Source: Paramacrobiotus metropolitanus (lineage: Eukaryota; Tardigrada; Eutardigrada; Parachela; Macrobiotidae). Taken from it: 64,000 nucleotides of DNA. Both the position numbers and the translations under genes were made by a program. Location: NCBI RefSeq assembly GCF_019649055.1, contig NW_026570253.1:992001-1056000 (forward strand), given 5' to 3'. This document shows positions 58,344 to 64,000 of this stretch, in pieces (position 1 is the stretch's first letter; every line of letters begins with the position of its first letter). The notes beneath the pieces are model-generated. The model saw nothing but the letters and a program-made list of their open reading frames with translations. It was not told the DNA's origin and did no database searches.

Positions 58344-61300
58344 ATGGCACATCAGGAGAAGTGTACGAGCGTCCTATTGCGCAGTATTCAGGATACATTT
58401 ACTAAGTAAGTCGATAATTTCGGGATTGTAAGAGTATTGTTTCATGAGAATGAAGCGCTTTCCGGCACTAATTTTAAGCGCTAAATAATCAAATCTTCGA
58501 AAATCTTTTTTATTGTACGTACAGCCAAATTATACATACCTGCTTTTGCAGTTAAAATTAACGAAAGATGTACGCTTCTTGTAAAGACAGCCCCATCATG
58601 AAGAGTACGTTGACGCGTTATTTCACTTCCTGGCAGGAAGTTTCTGACGGTGCTACTGTAAATTTGGTTTGGCTGTAATCAATTCACGCACAAACAACAT
58701 ACGAGCTTTTAATAGTTCAAGATAGGATGTACAGCGCATAAAGACCTACAACATTTACTCGTAGAAAGCGGAGAAAGTAAAAGAACAATTACATTTACAG
58801 GTGCTTGGATCCTTGTGATCATATGCATGAAAAATGTGCGCAGTGACGGCTGATGAAATAGACGTATTTACTTCTTTTTAGGTACGAAACAGCGCGAAGT
58901 GTGCGCTTTCACTCACCGGTAGTCGCACTTTGCAACCGTTTGATCCAGGGGACCGTTATTGCGTATATCATTATGTAAGTGACCCTGTCCTTTGCTAAAA
59001 TGGTTTTCTTCGAGGGCGCCAGCTAACGGTAAGCATATTTTATGAAATCCGCCTTACTACACGTTTAAACAATGATAACACCGTATTTCAATTTTACTGA
59101 TATATACTACGTAGCAAACTCAAACGGAAGGAAGTCAAAACAATGTTATATTTTGTGAATATTTCCGTTTGTTGAAATTATGTATATCCAGTTGGGCAAT
59201 ACGCAGAGCTAAAAGTAAATATTGCACAGTCTTGCATTTTTTTAATTAGTAAGTAGTGGTTTTAAAAAAAACCGAATAATACGGGTGCAAGTGTCCAGCA
59301 GCAAAGAAAGCCGCGAATAGAATGGTTGTACTCTATTTTCGCACTTATTTTATTACTTCGACTCCAAAAATCCCCTGCAGGTAGTACATAATATGCCCTA
59401 CTCCTGCCAATGCTCGTACATGTACATTGGTGCAAATATAAAATATCCAATTGGACCTTAACCCCGTCTGTATCCTACAGAGTGGTATTCCTGTTTGATA
59501 AAGGATATCAACTGCAAGAGCAAGGCGAAAGCAGTGTTGTGGCCAAGGTGGTTGGACTGCAGCGTAACCTGAAAAAAGACTTCCATGACAATACGTCAAC
59601 GTTCGAAGCGCTGGCATTAACATGGGATTCCAGTGACACTGTTGTTCCGCCACTGGTAAAATTGTTCATAAATTAAGGCACCGGAACGTTTTGTACATGG
59701 GAATTTTTATTACTACATGACGCGAACGTCATACTACGAATCTATCAATTTTTATTAACCATGTACGATCTGCACTCCCAAAACCATGCAATCTGCACTC
59801 CCAAAAAATTAACCTCAGTTACAAATTAACAGCATAATTTTAATATGTAAATCTGGAACATCTTGTGGCAACTGACCAGTATTTTCAGCCGCACCGATTA
59901 TACAGGAAAACGACGCCGTGTTTATAACCACGAAGCTGACGGCCACGCCCAAGCAAGTACAGACCGTGTGTCCAGAGGTGGGAGCACGAACAATAAATGT
60001 CGGAATCTAAAGGAAATTAACATCAAGAAAGCTGACAGTGCCGAATCTGGCGATATCTGCAGGATAAGGACGTGGGCGCAAACTGCCAGACGAATGCCGA
60101 TTGCCGGATTGGACGTTCCATTCATCTGGGTCACGGCCATTTAGCCGGTACATGCAATGGATCTACCGGCACCTGCGATGTCCATGCATGGTGCCCTTTA
60201 GAAAATGAAAATCGACGGTAAGCTGTTCGCTGATACATGAATCAATTAAAGGTTATTACTTGGATATCAATGCAGTATAGTTTTGACAGATAGTTAACAT
60301 CGTTAATAAATAAAACATCTTATTGCAGATCAGTTGAATTAACCGGAGGAAGGGATTTGGTAGTTCTGGTGAAGAATTACATCTTATTCCCTAAATACCG
60401 AATACGAAGGTAAGTGTCGCGAGAGCGTTCACAAGTCATGTAAACCTTGTTGCCATCGACCGTGTAAGGATGATTAAAATGGCGGTTTTGTAGGAGAAAC
60501 ATTGGGGAATTAGACGATGACTACGTAAAGAGCTGTGCATTCAACGTCAAAACTGATCCATATTGTCCTGCATTCAATCTCGGATATATAATAGAACAGG
60601 CGGGGGAGGATTATAATGAAATGGCAGATATTGTACGCTTCCGTACCAAACGTACCGTAATGCTGTTTAATGCAATGCAATGCGGCCTACCTTAGGCCAA
60701 TTCGTCGATTGCTGCGCTTAAATAACTGATGATTTCTAAAGACGTTGAAAGAAATATATGTATACTAGCATTTAAAAAATTGTAGTGATAAAACTGTACT
60801 TACTACTGGGTGAGCGTTTTATAATTACAAAACTTCATGATTACGTAGCCTGCCCAAAAGTGAAGCAGGAACGATGGATATTATTAGGGTATAATAGGGT
60901 TTATAAAAAAGTTGCCAAGAATATGACTGGTAAAATTATGATGACATGATGAAATATGACCGCAAAGGACGATTCCAGTAAACAATGATATACAAAGCTG
61001 GTTCATAAATACACTAATAGGAATATCATATATAAAATAATTACGGAAATACAACTACATGCACGTGCACAGTAAACGTGTTTTTTTCGTGATAGGGTGC
61101 CGTACTGAGCTTTGCCATACGATGGGATTGCAATTTGGACTATCATATCCGCCACTGCGTGCCAAAGTACTCCTTTCGTCGACTGGATGAAAAGAAAGGC
61201 GGCAGTTTTCCTGGTTGGAACTACCGGTTAGTTAATCGGATGTAAACTTCCTGAAAGCACTATTTGCAGTGCACATTGTTGTTCTCTTTTGGGCCGTAGA

Positions 61301-61816
61301 CGGACGGGATATTGGGAGGAAAACGGCAGACAAATTCGTTATCTCCTGAAACATACCGGCATCCGCATAGTCTTCAATGTTTACGCCGTGGCCGGCAAAT
61401 TTAGTTTTGTTCGTTTTACTATGAATCTGGGCTCCGGACTCGGTTTACTGGGAACGGTAAATAATTAATTACTCTCGTTGACCTTTTAAATTTCAACATA
61501 TGTCCAATCAGTGCGACACATACAAATGCTGTATAAATGACGTAAAATGCTTAACTTGTATGGTATACAATACTTCTATGCGTGCATAACTGCATATGTA
61601 CAATAACATACCCGATTATATGATTTGCATGTATTTACTTCCGGACCAGCATCTCGTGGATTAATTACTAACTTTTGTTTTTAGGCAACAATACTTTGTG
61701 ATTTTTTAATTTATCAATGCGCCAGGAGAAATACAAAGGATTTTCGCACGCAAGCAGCAACACTGATCGCGGAGAACGAATTGCGCGATGCCAAATTGAA
61801 CGGAGAAGTTTACTAA
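58344..61816 (+). CDS. P2X: P2X purinoceptor, ATP-gated cation channel, 10 exons
   Basis: Exons: 58344-58405, 58882-58974, 59481-59655, 59906-59977, 60063-60217, 60329-60409, 60494-60632, 61096-61226, 61300-61456, 61685-61816, giving 398 residues in phase. P2X subunits form trimeric plasma-membrane channels opened by extracellular ATP. Seen: intracellular YETAR (the Y-x-T-x-K/R element), TM1 (TVIAYIIIVVFLF), DKGYQ, SSVVAKVVG, all ten ectodomain cysteines in order (TVCPE, GANCQ, ADC, GTC, GTC, AWC, KSC, PYCP, WDCNL, RHCVP), KNYILFPKY, KTDPYCPAF, NYR in place of NFR, the ATP-site lysine in RYLLKHTGIRI, and TM2 (NLGSGLGLLGTATILCDFLI). Of the two ATP-contacting lysines in the usual KVKG, the first is kept (K74) and the second is valine (V76). 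The C-terminal YxxxK trafficking motif is YQCAR. A short 84-nt intron separates exons 4 and 5. Confidence 0.94.
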
Positions 61817-62819
61817 TAATTGGAATTTTGTGATATAGTATAAACTGGCTTTGTTTATTAGCTTTATTGTAATTTAATATCCGATTTTCATCTATTTTAA
61901 AAGGGTCGATTTTAAATCAAACCAAAATGGATCAGAAAATGCGCGGCAAGCTAAAAAGAGCAGTAAATAACCTGCGATAGGATGGATAGCGGCAGTATCA
62001 CGTAGCGTTAAACATCTCCCACAATGTTTTTGTACTGTCACGAACTCATAAAAAGCTGTGTTACAAATTACAGTTTTTAAGGATGATGGGTTACTATTTA
62101 GTTAGTAGTTCTATTGATCAAATAAGAGGATACGCACCCAAATGAATTTACAACCTGAATTGCGAACCTTACTTTTTAACGTTATTAGAATTAGCGTTAA
62201 AAAATAAAGTTCGTAAATATTTAAAGTTTTTTATTAAAAAAAACAGTGTAAAACTAGTAACTTTCTTGCCGGTTCTGTAATTAAAAATAGCTATAGGTAT
62301 TTGTAAAATGCATGCAGCATGAGAAAACAAAGTAGTAAGACAAGTCTACGCTTATTTATGCCTATAGGCAAACATTTCATGTGAGTGTTCTTTCACGAAT
62401 GTTAAAAAATTCGTAAATTTGGCATATGTAATTACAAAAAAAGACTGTTCTGTACAGTGTTGCAAGCCCAGGTAAAATTCTATGATTCCGAGTGCTTGCC
62501 ATTCCATTCTGTGAGTTCAAGTCGACCGCTCAGACACTTAGATTAAGTGTTATCAAGACTCAAGAGCGACATGTGAATAATTGATATTTACAAGCATCGT
62601 GCATGTTCAAGCACAGAACTCAAAACTAGTGATTAGCAATAGACGAGTTTTTAGCATCTGGCTTTTATTATCAGCGGTTCCCAGTATCGTAAAATGGTAT
62701 GGATACTAGTAGTCTCTTACGTCTAACTTGCAAAATTAACACCAACTTGTAGTACAGGCTCCGTGATGTCCCATACAGATACCTCGTACATCTATAAAAT
62801 TTAGAAATCCCACAGAATT
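61817..62819. other. P2X downstream region
   Basis: AT-rich sequence, no exon recognised. An AATAAA hexamer occurs near 62203, fairly far from the P2X stop. Confidence 0.35.
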
Positions 62820-62975
62820 ATGATTCTCGATAATGTGCACAAAATATTCAATAATGTAGATTCATCTCAACTCTGCATTGACGAACTGGACATCCCGCTT
62901 TGTCATGCGCCACCACCGGAACCACAGAAAATAGCAAGCATTAACTGGGAAAGCCGACTGTTTACGGAAGTTTAG
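62820..62975 (+). CDS. Possible short open frame or terminal exon
   Basis: A 51-codon frame starting at an ATG in a stretch that looks more protein-like than its surroundings (ELDIPLCHAPPPEPQ, then INWESRLF). A potential acceptor (CCCACAG) lies just upstream, so it could be a terminal exon of an unseen gene or an alternative P2X 3' exon. No family recognised. It could be chance. Confidence 0.2.
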   Translation: MILDNVHKIFNNVDSSQLCIDELDIPLCHAPPPEPQKIASINWESRLFTEV

Positions 62976-64000
62976 TACTCTGTTATTCCGCAGGCGTCCA
63001 CAATTGGCTGTCTGCACTGCGTAAAAACTGCACTTTTTATTCAGATAAAGTTAACTCATTACAATAGAAAATGTAATTACAGAGCAAATTGCAGAGCATT
63101 AAACTTATTCGGCCATTTCAATGTACACAATTACCCGGCTACCCACCGAGAGGAGCTGGGGCTACGTATGCATTTGTACGGACTTACTACTTTGTACATA
63201 TACAGAACTTAAACGTATTATACAGAAGGGAAAAATCAAACTACAACACCGACTTATCCATCCAGTTTTACGAGTATACAACTACAACGATATACAGTGT
63301 AGTACAAAAATAACTGCTGCAGTTGCAAGACTACTAACTGTGCTTAAAATAATAAACCAGTGCTTAAAAGAAAATTTTTTTTTAAATTTCGCCACGATTA
63401 TTTTCATTGCAGGTGAAAGATTTATTGACTCCAACCAACTTTCAACCCTATTATTTTAACATAATTATGTAGCACTAGGAAAAGTAAACTCGTACAACAG
63501 TAATAATTGGTACATTGCATGAAGTTATATAAATTCTGCATTAGCAGATTTTTCTAGAAAACAGAAGCCCATCTGAATAAAAGACGATATGAGGAGAGTT
63601 GGAAGGAAACGAGCTAATTGAAGGATTAACATTTGCCATCCGCCGCGGCGGAAGTGGAGAAACCTCCACACTGCAGCGCCTGCCCGGGCACGCGCACTGA
63701 TTGACAGACAGATTGGCAGACAAAACGCCGTGGATGGAGCTGTTACACTAGCTCGTCCCACGCGATAGTTTCTGAGTTTTTCCTCGATGGCTCTTTATGA
63801 GCGGGCTTAAAAAAACTGACGATATTGCGTGCTGTTGCATAAGCCAATGAGGGCATACTTTTGGATCCGAAAACTTGCTAAGCGGTTAATTAAGCGGGCA
63901 GCATCGTGCTCAGGATTTATCATCTCGGTTGTTAATACTGCAATTGATTTTTTCATGCAGATGCCACAACAATTTCCTAAAGGCTGAATGCTCAGGGGTC
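62976..64000. other. Terminal intergenic region
   Basis: No gene recognised. A G+C-rich patch at 63640-63760 gives overlapping minus-strand open frames rich in Arg and Ala that I do not consider coding. It may be near the promoter of a gene beyond the window. Confidence 0.35.

Overview
The window is nuclear DNA from a small invertebrate animal. Most genes are split by spliceosomal GT-AG introns and the encoded proteins are typical metazoan orthologues: tyrosylprotein sulfotransferase, non-muscle myosin II heavy chain, a PXYLP1-type Golgi phosphatase, a rhodopsin-family peptide GPCR, a KLHDC10-like kelch protein, SLY1/SCFD1, ARP6 and a P2X receptor. The presence of P2X, compact introns, and several lineage-restricted secreted low-complexity proteins make a tardigrade the best guess. 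That placement is an inference and would need a whole-genome comparison.

Layout: 3.4-8.2 kb, TPST (+). 8.2-16 kb is gene-poor and holds tandem palindromes (9.8 kb), a GC-rich island (10.4-10.7 kb), a ~3.2-kb array of a 9-bp telomere-like unit TTAGGTTTC (10.85-14.1 kb), and two 5'-truncated copies of a non-LTR retrotransposon (R2/R4-type C-terminal zinc finger and endonuclease) inserted at the same position of that array. 16.0-29.6 kb, a complete 17-exon non-muscle myosin II heavy chain gene of 2000 codons. 30.5 kb, a foldback element. 31.1-32.0 kb, an intronless DUF1963/YwqG gene (-). 33.7-35.1 kb, an intronless secreted disordered protein (-). 35.9-38.1 kb, PXYLP1-like phosphatase (-, 4 exons). 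39.2-39.9 kb, a second intronless secreted protein (-). 42.3-44.4 kb, GPCR (+, 4 exons). 45.2-46.4 kb, KLHDC10-like (-). 48.5-53.2 kb, SLY1/SCFD1 (+, 24 exons). 54.2-55.9 kb, ARP6 (+, 2 exons). 56.2-57.4 kb, a secreted Gly/Tyr- then Pro/Tyr-rich protein (-, 2 exons). 58.3-61.8 kb, P2X receptor (+, 10 exons).

The exon models were built by hand from reading-frame phase, GT-AG borders and family alignment from memory. All nine multi-exon or family-recognised models close in frame. Functionally the window is mixed: secretory-pathway proteins (TPST, PXYLP1, SLY1) and secreted substrates or structural proteins are common, but there is no operon-like unit. The most unusual parts are the telomere-like array with its site-repeated LINE insertions, a 30-nt loop-1 microexon in the myosin matching the position of the vertebrate MYH10 N30 exon, a P2X receptor with the second ATP-site lysine replaced by valine, and three secreted low-complexity proteins that I do not recognise.
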